Source: Stromatinia cepivora
Lineage: Eukaryota > Ascomycota > Leotiomycetes > Helotiales > Sclerotiniaceae
Reading direction: 5' to 3'
NCBI GenBank assembly: GCA_014898415.1
Contig: RCTD01000010.1
Location: forward strand, 682,001-746,000
DNA: 64,000 nt
In this document: in pieces, positions 34,502-44,583 of the stretch
How the letters are laid out: each line of letters begins with the position of its first letter
Numbering within the stretch: position 1 is the first letter of the stretch
Translations under genes and position numbers: made by a program
Notes under the pieces: model-generated
Told to the model about the DNA's origin: nothing
Seen by the model: only the letters and a program-made list of their open reading frames with translations
Databases searched by the model: none

Positions 34502-35514
34502 TTAAACAAGAAGAACACTAGAAAAGTCAATTTTTGTAAGCTGTGTGGACAGGATATGAACTTACGCGTTGACGCATCCATCATTTTCGGGATTATTGGT
34601 AATCTGTGCCCATCTACCCCAGACGACCTTTCCTCCAGCTGTGACCAAACCCAAATCAGATACATTGACCTCAACGATAGTTCCTCGTGTGAGAACACCC
34701 AATTGTGTGTACATTGGATTTTGTGGGTTTTTCTTGACGCTGATGATAGGTAGTTGCACAGTTACACCAAGCTCTGGGTGAGTAACGTTTGCCTGTTGCG
34801 TGTTAGAATTTTCATGGAATTTTGGACACCTGGAAAGAACATACCTTCTTATAACGCAAACCCATAGGTCTAATGAATCGCTCATATTTGACAGGTCTTC
34901 TTGTGAAGTCGAGACCGACGAAAGTTGGCTAAAAAGAGAGTTTAAATTAGCATCTTCCGAAGGAGCGAAAATTCCACCCGTCGATAGATCAAAGCTACAT
35001 ACCTTCGTGATCATCCGCTTCCAACTCTTCTTAGCAGTCTTCTTTCCGGTCTTCACCACCTTGAACATCTCCTCCTCTGCAATGCCTCTGACTTTGGGTA
35101 ACGGCACACTAAACTTGGCAGCCTTTTCCGCTCTCTTGTTCTTGATTGCGCTCGATAGTGCCTTAGCATTGGTGGGGTTCGATCGATCCAGCAAGTATTG
35201 AGGCAGGGGTGTGCTCGAAGGTTCGTTTGGCGCAGAGGACTTCACATTTCGTTCTTCGTGAGCCTTGATCTGCTTTTTCATTTGAATCTTCTCATGACGC
35301 CTCTTTTGCTGATACAATTTCGCTCGTAGACCAGTCAATTTCTGGGCATCATCAGATGCTTTGTGCCCTTCTCTTGCTGCCTTCTTTCGCGATCTCTCTT
35401 CATGGTCGAGGCGACGACCATGTAGTTTGCGCCATCTCTCCATATACTCATTTTGAGGCTATTAATAGTCAATTAGTATTTACCAGAATCGGTGACCAGT
35501 TCCAGACATACCAT
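34502..35514 (-). CDS. NSA2: 60S ribosome biogenesis factor Nsa2
   Basis: Five exons on the minus strand: 35512-35514 (the ATG alone), 35003-35458, 34845-34928, 34566-34792 and 34502-34517; introns 53, 74, 52 and 48 nt; 261 aa, the same length as yeast Nsa2. The start codon is immediately followed by a GTATGT donor, and the second exon begins [20 protein letters not shown], the expected Nsa2 N-terminus. Further conserved blocks are [60 protein letters not shown] and the C-terminal [20 protein letters not shown] ending in LV. Nsa2 belongs to the S8e-related family and acts in pre-60S particles during ITS2 (27S) processing. Divergent from bL21m across 210 bp. Confidence 0.95.
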
Positions 35515-35724
35515 GATGAATTACTATGATGGGTGGTTGTGAATTTTTAATGATTCAAAAAAATATTTGGCAGAGGCCGACGATTATCGATAACAAATTT
35601 CTTAGCGCAGAAATAAATCTAGCTTATAATTTATTAGTCATCAGAATTTAAGCTTCAACAAGATCAGCATTGTAGATTTCAATATCAAAGACTTGATCAA
35701 TCATACGAAATTGTCGACTTCAGG
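35515..35724. promoter_or_regulatory. Divergent promoter between NSA2 and the bL21m gene
   Basis: Start codons lie 210 bp apart, facing outwards. The interval is AT-rich and contains the perfect palindrome TTATCGATAA at about 35586-35595, near its first third. Sharing of elements by both genes is inferred from spacing only. Confidence 0.55.
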
Positions 35725-36366
35725 ATGTTTAGCAGGACGATTAGGAAGTACTTATTGGACATAAGGATACCAAGTGCAACTCTTCCACCCACCTTCCTCT
35801 TACCAAGTCGAGCACGCTTCTTTAACTCTACAACACAACATGTCGAATCGCCCATTGAGAACAGTAATGCTAGCCCATTATCCTCAGCAGCATCTTTAAC
35901 GCCAGCAGATTCCTCAATCGTATCTTCGGCACCAGTCGCGCCGTCTCCCAGCGTTGCGCCACTGTCATTATCTCCCTCAGTCAAGGAGATGCTTCCATTT
36001 CTCACTGCCCAGCCATCACACTTCATAACTACACACATTTACAGTCGGCCATACCTTGTGACTGTAGGAGACACAGTACGACTTCCATTTCGCATGCCTG
36101 GTGTAGTACCTGGTGATGTTTTACGCCTCAATACCGCTTCGAGCATTGGATCGAGAGATTACACCTTGAAAGGAACGCCTTATCTGGATGAGAGGATATT
36201 TGAGTGCAGGGCGAGAGTTATGGGCACCGAGGCGGAACCAATGAGGATCAAAGAGAAGACGAAAAGGAGGAACAGAAAAATAAAAACTGTGAAGAGCAAG
36301 CATAAGTACACGATTTTGAGAATTGCTGAGCTCAGGGTCAAGTCTGTGGAGGAAATTGAGGGTTAA
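35725..36366 (+). CDS. MRPL49: Mitochondrial large-subunit ribosomal protein bL21m
   Basis: Intronless, 213 aa. The N-terminus is Arg/Ser-rich and fits a mitochondrial presequence, followed by a Ser/Ala/Pro-rich linker to about residue 95. The bL21 domain begins near HFITTHIYSRPYLVTVGDTV, continues through RLPFRMPGVVPGDVLRL, and ends in a basic segment (EKTKRRNRKIKTVKSKHKYT) and ILRIAELRV. This matches the family in order, with the basic loop being the rRNA-contacting part. The yeast homologue is Mrpl49. The gene is convergent with the small Cys/His gene downstream, 614 bp away. Confidence 0.9.
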   Translation: MFSRTIRKYLLDIRIPSATLPPTFLLPSRARFFNSTTQHVESPIENSNASPLSSAASLTPADSSIVSSAPVAPSPSVAPLSLSPSVKEMLPFLTAQPSHFITTHIYSRPYLVTVGDTVRLPFRMPGVVPGDVLRLNTASSIGSRDYTLKGTPYLDERIFECRARVMGTEAEPMRIKEKTKRRNRKIKTVKSKHKYTILRIAELRVKSVEEIEG

Positions 36367-36980
36367 ATTCGATCTTTTGGCATCAAGATCATGTGCCCTT
36401 TTCGGTTACCTCAGTCGAGACCGGCGTGGGTTTGATATCAGAGTCGAGAGACGGCCAATGGATATCATTCTGCAATTGTATTGCAAATATGCATGGCAAA
36501 CTGTTCTCGTCAGGAAACCAGTCTGTCTTACTGTATCATTGGGATGAGGTTAATGTACTATATCAGAGACACTCTGGATCAGCGCATGCAGGTTTCAAAT
36601 CAAATATACAACAATGTCAGCAGCTTGATCGATGCACAAGACCTAATACAGATTGGGTAGGAATCATGTGAAGTTACACAGGTGGGCTTTTTTCAATTCC
36701 CATGTCCAGATACTTTCCCTTAGTAAGTGGCTGATAGTGAATCTTCAACTATATTCATATTGCATATATCTCACATTTCATATTACGTTTAATTCACTCT
36801 TATATTCATTTTGGCACTCTATCGTTTTCTCGGACTTTCTATTTCTGTTTTTCAATGTATTTTGTATTGCTCAGCAAGACATTGGACTTGCGGTGGTTAC
36901 TGACCCTCCTCCTCTATCTTACAAGATCTACCAGAGATCTGACTGAATCTCATGATTCCGAGACCTACCAGAGATCTGAC
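36367..36980. other. Convergent intergenic spacer
   Basis: This 614-bp spacer lies between two stop codons. The phrase CTACCAGAGATCTGACT occurs twice, at about 36930-36946 and 36965-36981, a short direct repeat touching the stop codon of the minus-strand gene. Nothing coding is seen. Confidence 0.5.
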
Positions 36981-37334
36981 TTAATCCCATGATTCCAAGG
37001 CCGCCACATCGTCAAAATCGGCATCAACCGATGCTTTCTTTTCAGTCACAAACATCCCTTGTATCTTCTCCATTCTCTCAACACTTTCTCTGATATCCTT
37101 CAATGCCTGCTTCAACTTTTCTGTAGTTCTATCCGTATTACCTCTCTTGATTTCACATAACTTGCAAAGCTGACCGATCTTGACACTATGCATTGGATGA
37201 GCATACATTGTGTCGCAAGAGACGGATGTGGTTGGAGATATTTGAAAGGCGACTTGTTGGTCACAGGCTTTTACTTCCTTGCCCCAGCGGTTGTGACCGC
37301 ACTGGGTGAAGATCATGCGTTTGTGAATACACAT
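36981..37334 (-). CDS. Small Cys/His-rich protein, putative zinc binding
   Basis: Single exon, 117 aa, ATG at 37334. The first half carries regularly placed Cys and His residues: C at 2 and 12, H at 14, C in KACDQQ, C in SCDTMYAH, H in HPMHS, then CKLC, which would suit one or two zinc sites. The second half is an amphipathic helix or coiled coil (TTEKLKQALKDIRESVERME). I recall similar short proteins beginning MC(I/V)(H/Y)KR in other filamentous ascomycetes, but their function is undescribed to my knowledge. No signal peptide or membrane span. Codon-like composition and the orderly Cys pattern argue that it is real. Confidence 0.65.
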   Translation of the reverse strand: MCIHKRMIFTQCGHNRWGKEVKACDQQVAFQISPTTSVSCDTMYAHPMHSVKIGQLCKLCEIKRGNTDRTTEKLKQALKDIRESVERMEKIQGMFVTEKKASVDADFDDVAALESWD

Positions 37335-39190
37335 CTTGCTGGTTGATCGGAAGTTTTTCTGTAATATGTACTGAAGCTAAAGACGATGTTGAGCTTTGGT
37401 TGGCGTTGTTGTAGTGTTGATGAGTCTGGACTGGAGGGGATGGAGAGACATACTGTAGATAATAAGACTGCATTTATAGGCATCGTGAGGAGTTGTTCTT
37501 ACAGTTATGAACACTTTGGACTGTTCTGTATATTTCTTTTCATTTTCTATCCGCTTTGTTCTCCTATAGAGGGACAATGGCTTGTTCGCTTGCCTGTCTC
37601 GATTCTTTTGTTTTCGTAACAATGCTCAGTCACAGACAAAGGAATCGGGGGCGCTCGGCAATGGGAGAGGTGATCTACCAAGCCTGGTCCGAATATCAAG
37701 GCCTACATAGTCATATCATCCATCATTTATGAACCTTCAAAATTGTCAGGGGGGTTCGTTTATAATACGCGAATAACTCAAGTATGTTTCGACTTCCCAT
37801 GGGGAGTTATCAAGCAGTAGCGGGAATGTTGCACAGAAGATATGAAAACTCTTCATGCAAACATGCTGTAGGACAGTAAGTACTACAGGCTGTCTACAAC
37901 GCAATCCATGTTTCGAAACTTTGCTGAAGCTGTGCTCATAGTATACTTGTGAAGTGTGTTGGCAAGTTGCTGTTAACTGATGCCTGGGACTGTCTTTTAT
38001 CTTCTCCATTGGTTTATATGTCCTTTTTCGGGATCATAGTCTAATTAGTCTGGAGATTTAGATCTACGGTAGTTAGTGATGCTAATATCATGAGCACTTT
38101 ATCAGGTAAATGGGAATATCATGGATGTTACGGTGGTCACTTTGCATAGGCAAGTTCAGGAATCTTAATATAGTTCGGTCAATTTATTTTTAATTTCACT
38201 CCGAATGGGGAGGTTTTTGCTCTATTACATGAAAAATGAAAGTGTTTAGCGAATGAAAATATTGTCCAGGGAGCGCAACTGTTCGTCCAGTTTTTGTTCC
38301 CCTAAGGCTTTTCTTGTCTTTCACTGACAAATGAAATGATCACTTCGCACCTTCTACTCATCACACCACCAAAGGACGGCCTCTCACTCAACCTGGTCTT
38401 GATTCAGTCAGTCTCTGCCGGAGGCTGGTCGATGGCGTCTGGCTCGGGCAGCTCAATGAAGATGTAATGGTGAATGCAGATGATGACATCTGTCTCTGGT
38501 GAATCTTCCGCCCTTGGCTGTGGTGTGTCTTGCATCCAGTTACGAAACCGGGCCACTGTGGCAGCGAAGATGCGTGCGGGCACCAACACGATGACCGGCA
38601 TTGAGTTATCCATGTTGACTTGTTGCTTCTTGGTGATGAAGGTGTTATGTGTGATGTTGTAAGGTTGAATATCGTTCGTGAATATCAGTCTTGTTGTGTT
38701 GAGATTGAAGTTCAGTGAAGTATGATGAGATACAAAAATCAGGAAAGAAATGGGCCTCTCCTCCCTTTTATATCCCAAGATTTGTATTCTTTTAAGTTTG
38801 TTCTGGCATTGTTCTGATTTGCTAGAACGGTGTTATGAATAATGCAAGATCTTTCAAGACTGGCTGCATATACCTCATCCCTGGTGCTAGAGCCCAGTCA
38901 TAACCTTCTTCCAAAGGTAACTGCAAGCTCTACCAAGTGATTTTCGAACCACATACGGGTCCACCCATAGTGCCTCTAATAGACAAGTTTGAACCATTTC
39001 TTCAAATTCTTTTTGATTTAGTAAAGAAAGACGAAGAAAGAGAAACAGCAATTGTAAAAAGATGAACGTAATGGTTGATGATGGGACCTGAGGGGGAGTG
39101 AAGTCCAGATGAGGTGGGTGAGATAATTCAACTTGACGGAGCCCTTGAAACTGGCTTGAATGTGAATACATGAGTATGACAAATAAATCA
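37335..39190. other. Gene-poor spacer left of the permease pseudogene
   Basis: No recognised gene in about 1.9 kb. A short ORF with an ATG at 38613 (listed separately) is the only candidate. The rest is ordinary intergenic sequence. Confidence 0.5.
38404..38613 (-). CDS. Short hypothetical ORF
   Basis: ATG at 38613 gives 69 aa: MDNSMPVIVLVPARIFAATV followed by a polar stretch and an acidic Pro-rich C-terminus (ELPEPDAIDQPPAETD). The frame stays open upstream. No family is recognised. The hydrophobic N-terminal patch with an acidic tail is protein-like, but the ORF is too short to prove coding. Confidence 0.25.
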   Translation of the reverse strand: MDNSMPVIVLVPARIFAATVARFRNWMQDTPQPRAEDSPETDVIICIHHYIFIELPEPDAIDQPPAETD

Positions 39191-40702
39191 ACTTCATTGG
39201 ACAGAGAGTGATTGATGGAGAAAGGAATCCTACTCTGGCACGAGTTGGTCCGGGATCGATGTTGTTCGGATATGCGACCTTGGGAGTTTTATGTTATATA
39301 GTAATGACTGGCATGGGTGGGAGAAACGGCGACTCGGTTCTCACTACCCATCCGGATTCACCGAGTTTACCAATTGCTTTGTTGATACTGCTTTGGGGTT
39401 TGCTCTGGGTTGGAATTATCTCTTCAAAATTAGCAGATCCCAGCTGTCCCATTGTAGAGGAATATTTACTCACGAGATTCTAGTACATCGTCACAACAAT
39501 CAACAATATTATAACATCAGTGCTAGTTGTACAGTTCTGGTTTGCAGGAAATGGATATGACGGGCCTGGATCCAGTGCAGCTATTTATGTTACTATAATT
39601 CTCATTGCCATAGTTACCATCAACCATTTCGACGTTAGCATATTTGGAGAATTCGAATTCGCGCTTTCGAGTTTAAGTAATCATCATGATTGGACTTATC
39701 TTTGTGGTTTTGGGACTAAAGGACTTTTGATATTGGGAAATCCTTGCGGCTTCTGCCCCCTATATAGAAGGTTTTAATATCTGCAAGACCATTTTCTTTT
39801 TATACCCAATAATTCGCTCGGTCTAGGCTAACAAACAATCCGCTGAATCTAAGGTAAACTTCTCAGCTTCTGGAGCCTGATGTCAAGCGCTGTCTTTTCG
39901 TTCCTCGAAGCAGAACTCGTTGGCGTCACTGTAGGAGAAGCGCAAAAACTTCGTCTAGGCATTTCCCGCGCTGTCCGTCCAATATTCTTCTGCAGCCTTC
40001 TCTTCTACATCATCCCCATTCTCGTTCTAGGGCAAGACACCCCACAACTCTCCCCTCCTTCCAAGTGCTGCTACCGCCTCCACCCACAGCGCGAACGCCA
40101 ACGTCTTCTCTTTCGTCATCGTCGCAAAACTTGCACTTATTCCCGCGCTCCCTTCTATCATGAACACCTGTATCCTGATTTTAACTTTTTCAGGCAAACT
40201 CCGATTTCTACATAGCGACTCAAACTTTACACTCCCTCTTCATCGAACACAGCATCCCTTCCCTTTTCTTCCCACACCGAGTCCCACGGGGTAGTGATTT
40301 ATGCACTTGGGTTAAGTTCTGCTCTTTGTACAATTTTATATATATCTGTACATAACGGCGCGTTCCAAACATTCCAATATTTCATAAGTCGTAAGTTCGA
40401 CTTGTTCCTCGGTGTTTTGCTTCCCCTCCCCTCATCCCAATTCTACAATCGATATACTATCAATTTCCCAATGCCTTTTACTTCCACATTTCCTCTCAAA
40501 TAATCCTCTTCCAAAGATTACGAGTTATAACTCTCACAATCTTAATGGTAACCATCTTGGGCATCTTAATCAAGATCAGTATACTTCACCCGAGCCCGCC
40601 ACGCCCAAAACATGACCGACGTATGAATTTACCGCTTCCGCATCAAAGCTTCCTTCTGCGCTCTAATATTCTGTTGTCTCATAACATCATTCAATGGATT
40701 CC

Positions 40703-40710
40703 CCACATTC
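40703..40710. repeat. Left target-site duplication of the hAT element
   Basis: CCACATTC directly before the left inverted terminal repeat is repeated exactly at 43918-43925 after the right end. Eight bp is the diagnostic duplication length for hAT transposons. Confidence 0.9.
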
Positions 40711-43700
40711 CAGGGCTGGGCACCCGTACCCTACCCGGGGTATCTAGCCTCACAAGATAGTATACCCTACCCCGTAAACTTTTACAGGATGTATACCTGC
40801 CAAATAATCCGGGTACCCGAAATACCCACAAGTAAATATTATATGATCATCTTATAATTATTATCTAAAAAGAAAGTTATTCCCAATTATATAATAGAAT
40901 TAAAAACATCAGATTATACTATTCGAATTATACTATTGAAAATTTATATTATTCCATTTAATATATTATTTTGTAAGTTTCTTTTTCTTCAAATAATTAT
41001 ATCAATCATATCTTCCTACACCAATAGTAATAATATAATAAATCAAAACAATCTATCAAATAACTTATATCTACTATATAATAATACCAATAATATTATT
41101 TCTAAATCTATTAATCGAAATATACCTTTCCCTTTAAATAATATTAATAATAAACACATTAACCAATCTATTAATGATACTTCTCAACATTTACAACTAA
41201 CTCCACACTCATCGAATATATTACCTTTTGGAATTACAAAAGTTTTTTTATTCAAAGATCCAAACCCTCTCTTTTCTCATTATATTTTAAAAGATCCAAA
41301 ACAAATATATCAAATACAAATCAAGTATATCTAACCAAATTATATTTATACAAAGATTATATCAAGAGCTATCAATAATACCAACAACTTCAAACTATAT
41401 TATCATAAAAAACATCTAAGTATTACAGCATTTGAAAACAAAGAGAAAGCTCAAATGACAACTCAAATTCAAACTACAAAAAATCCCAAACCATTCTTTT
41501 CATCTTCAAAATTATCAACAGATCAATATTATCGCCATTATCGTCATCTTCTTTTATAATTTATTATCAAAAACAACCTTCCATTCAATATTATAAATCA
41601 AACACAATTTAATGATTTTATTAAATTTATTACACCTACTACTAAAAATATATCATATTATCAACTTATGAAAGATTTGAAAGAGGATTTCGAAAATACA
41701 AAAACAATCAAAATGAAAGAATTTCAAAAGTATATTGATAATAAAGAACGTTTTTCATTAATTATAGATAAATGATCTAAATATAATCAATTAGATTATA
41801 TCACTATTATTATACATTATATTCTTTCAACTAACAGTATTCAATAATTGATTCTTGATATTATTGAATTCATTGATCTCTTTTATATTGATAAATACCT
41901 TGTATAAAAGTTTTTCAATATTACGAATGATTTTGGTATTACTAAAATAATAATTTCGATTATATACAATAATATTAATTGCAATAATATTATACTTGAC
42001 CATTTTGAAAGAATAATTTTTGCAAATCATACAACTCTTTCGGAAAAGGAAAAAATACAGTATTCCATTTACTTTAATAAAATTGATGAAGATATCTGAT
42101 ATTCTAATTATATAAATAATATCATTGTATAAACAGATAAATTCTTTTTTACTATTATTTTTGATTGATATTAATAAGTTTATAGATCTGAACACATCAA
42201 AATCCGAACTTTCCGAAATTCGATATATTTACGAATTCTAATTCAATTAAGTTTATAATCTATATACTAATGATATTCCTATATATTCAGTATTATTTAA
42301 ATTACGCAATATCGTTTTAATATTTCGAAACAAAAAAAAATTCCATAATATACTCAAATAATAATATAATATATATAAAATCAACTTCCATTGCTTCCTT
42401 TTTAATATATTAATTTATTGGAATTCTATTGATGATATATTTTCAGAAGCTTTATATCAACAAATACCCATTATAATTGTTTTAACTATACAAACTTAGA
42501 ATAAATTTATTAAAGAGAATTTGTTTCTTACTAATAATGATTAATTAGCATTAATTAAATTAAAGCAATTCTTTATATACTTCTATTTGCCAATTACAAA
42601 AGCACAAGCCGATATTTATTCTATATTTCAAAATATGATACCAATTTATATTCTTCTGATTCGATAAATATACAAAATAGCAACTAATAATAATCATCCT
42701 ACTCTTTAAACTATTGTTAAAACTATTCTCGAAATACTCGAAAAATATTACAAATCTAATATAAATATATATCATATATAAATAGCTTTAATCCTTGATC
42801 CTCACTATAAATTCGATTTAGTTGAATATTTATATAAAACCAAAGATGAAAATAAAGCATCAGTATATTTAAAAACAATTATATATATTAAATCTATATT
42901 CTTGAAATATAAAATATATACTAATCAAATTCGAATATTTGCAGAACAAAAAGCTCAAGATATATATATCGACGATAATAACAACAACGATTTTATTTCA
43001 ATTGCTTTGACTATCGATCTCGATTTCAATACTAATCTATATATAGATTTTGATCGATTTAAATTATCTATAACTATTTATATATTAACTTTTAAATCAG
43101 AATTAAATCGATATTTAAAAGTTTCTTGTATTGCTCGAAATAAATATACAACTAACAATATAGCTAAATGATGAATAAAGTTTCAATACAACTTTCCAAT
43201 TCTTTTTTAGATTTGAAAAGATTATTCATCTATTCCAACTATATCTACTCCTTCAGAATATATTTTTAATATTACTAGATTACTAATTTCTAAATATAGA
43301 ATTAATTTATCTAGTAATACTATTCGATATATACTTTATTTGTATACATAAAGAATTCTATCTCAAGAAAAAAAAGAAGAAAATATTGAAATTGTTGATA
43401 TTGATAATGATAATAATGATAATAATATTGAAATCAAGAAAATTATTATTATTCCTAATCCTACATTTCAAGAATATTGTATTGAAAAAACTAGAACAAA
43501 AAAGGCTAAAGAGATAACAGAAATTATATATAATATTCAAGGGTATAAAGTAATAAAGGATTGACAAATAATATAGGAAAGATGAGAAAACTATAAAAAT
43601 AGAATTCTTAAAGAAACTATACAAGAGTCATCAGCAATTATTTTAGAATAAACAAATAATATATCTTCATTTTTTCCTTATTTAATTTTAAAATTATACT

Positions 43701-43917
43701 GTGATTTGAGTAAAAAACCATTATTCTATAATACCTACAATCTCTCAAATATGCTTTTAAATATCCCCAATATATACTATATACCCTATAAGTACCCCGG
43801 ATACCCGGATAATCTACAAAATGATTATCCTACCCTGTAAAAATAGAGCTGGGTGTAATACCGGCCGGATTATACCCCGGGTTACCCCGGGTATACCCTA
43901 CCCAGTGCCCAGCCCTG
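40711..43917 (+). mobile_element. hAT-superfamily DNA transposon, degenerate, AT-mutated
   Basis: The element is 3207 bp, bounded by perfect 13-bp terminal inverted repeats CAGGGCTGGGCAC and by 8-bp target duplications CCACATTC. The outer 100-200 bp on both sides is GC-rich with repeated ACCCTACCC, CCGGGTACCC and TACCCCGG words, probably subterminal transposase-binding repeats. The interior (about 40840-43740) is extremely AT-rich. A transposase ran on the plus strand: ALILDPHYKFDL near 42784 and a C-terminal dimerisation block, IPTISTPSEYIF then LLISKYRINLS, at 43231-43320 (canonical hAT P-x-S-x-x-x-E-R-x-F and K-R-N-R-L-S-like positions). Many in-frame stops show it is inactive, consistent with repeat-induced point mutation. 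It is inserted in the permease pseudogene. Confidence 0.92.
42784..43347 (+). pseudogene. hAT transposase C-terminal remnant
   Basis: Translations in the plus direction recover family landmarks despite stops: ALILDPHYKFDLVEYL near 42784-42830 and, at 43222-43347, the dimerisation segment with IPTISTPSEYIF and RLLISKYRINLSSNTIRYIL. Earlier text such as FSLIIDKWSKYNQLDYI near 41754 (a TGA stands at the W) probably belongs to the catalytic core around the first conserved acidic residue. Stop codons of TAA/TGA type are scattered throughout, so no intact protein exists. Confidence 0.75.
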
Positions 43918-43925
43918 CCACATTC
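43918..43925. repeat. Right target-site duplication of the hAT element
   Basis: CCACATTC directly after the right inverted repeat, identical to 40703-40710. Confidence 0.9.
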
Positions 43926-44583
43926 TTTACGGGGAGCGCAAAGACCTCAGTAAACGCAACAAGAGGAGGAATAGATGGGCCAAATTTAATAGTAGACTAC
44001 ATCCATATCCCCATATTTTCAACCATAATACTTGGTCAAAGTTATAAGACGGGAAGTTGGATGGTGATACCACGGTATGCGAATTTATTTGGGGGAAAGG
44101 GGAGGATTGATAGGGGGGAGGAAGAGTTTTTGGAGGGGGAAAGGGTGAAGAAAGGTGGAGGCGAAAATTCGAGGAAAAGTGGGAGAGGTTATATAGGAGG
44201 ACGCTACGAGTTTTGTTCGAGGTATGGTGAAGGCTGTAGGGAGAAAGGAAATTTATGGGTTTGATGGCTGTTGTTAAAAAAGTGACAGGCCAAACTGCTT
44301 AGAAGCATCAGAGGGAAGCGGGAGGAAAAACGTTAAATTCGGCACCTGCTTCGTGGACTTGCCCAAGATAGGTTGAATACGGGGTGACTGGCAGAAATCG
44401 TTGCATATATCACACGAGAAGTATTCAGCAATAGAGATAAAGGTATCATTTTTTTTAATTTAGGCGTTCGTAATATTTTTCATTACTTATGAAGACCTCC
44501 GCTTGAAGCCATCAAGCTATCATAAGCGCCTACAATGTCCCATCCCTCATTGAATATTTGAAAACAAAAACAATCACAACAAC

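Larger units (their letters stand above)
39208..44264 (+). pseudogene. Amino-acid permease (APC superfamily) pseudogene, frameshifted and split by a hAT element
   Basis: Fragments of one permease follow in order on the plus strand but in changing frames: LARVGPGSMLFGYATLGVLC at about 39240-39300, FVDTALGFALGWNYLFK at about 39376-39426, GPGSSAAIYVTIILIAIVTI to FGEFEFALSSL at about 39560-39680, FSFLEAELVGVTVGEAQKLR at about 39890-39950, NSDFYIATQTLHSLFIEH at about 40200-40252, YALGLSSALCTILYISVHNG at about 40297-40360, ARHAQNMTD then SFNGFPTF reaching 40710. After the transposon the text resumes with FTGSAKTSVN and the tail DYIHIPIFSTIILG near 43990-44035. These are the conserved helices of fungal general amino-acid permeases. 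At least four frame changes plus internal stops mean no functional protein. The N-terminus with the first helix is degraded or absent. Removing the insertion with one target copy would leave the local frame continuous. Confidence 0.85.

Noticed and set aside
34800..35201. 133-codon plus-strand ORF
   Set aside because: Antisense to NSA2 exons; no independent support.
40936..41334. 132-codon ORF inside the transposon
   Set aside because: Asn/Ile-rich text typical of AT-rich degenerate DNA; it is part of the mutated hAT element, not a separate gene.
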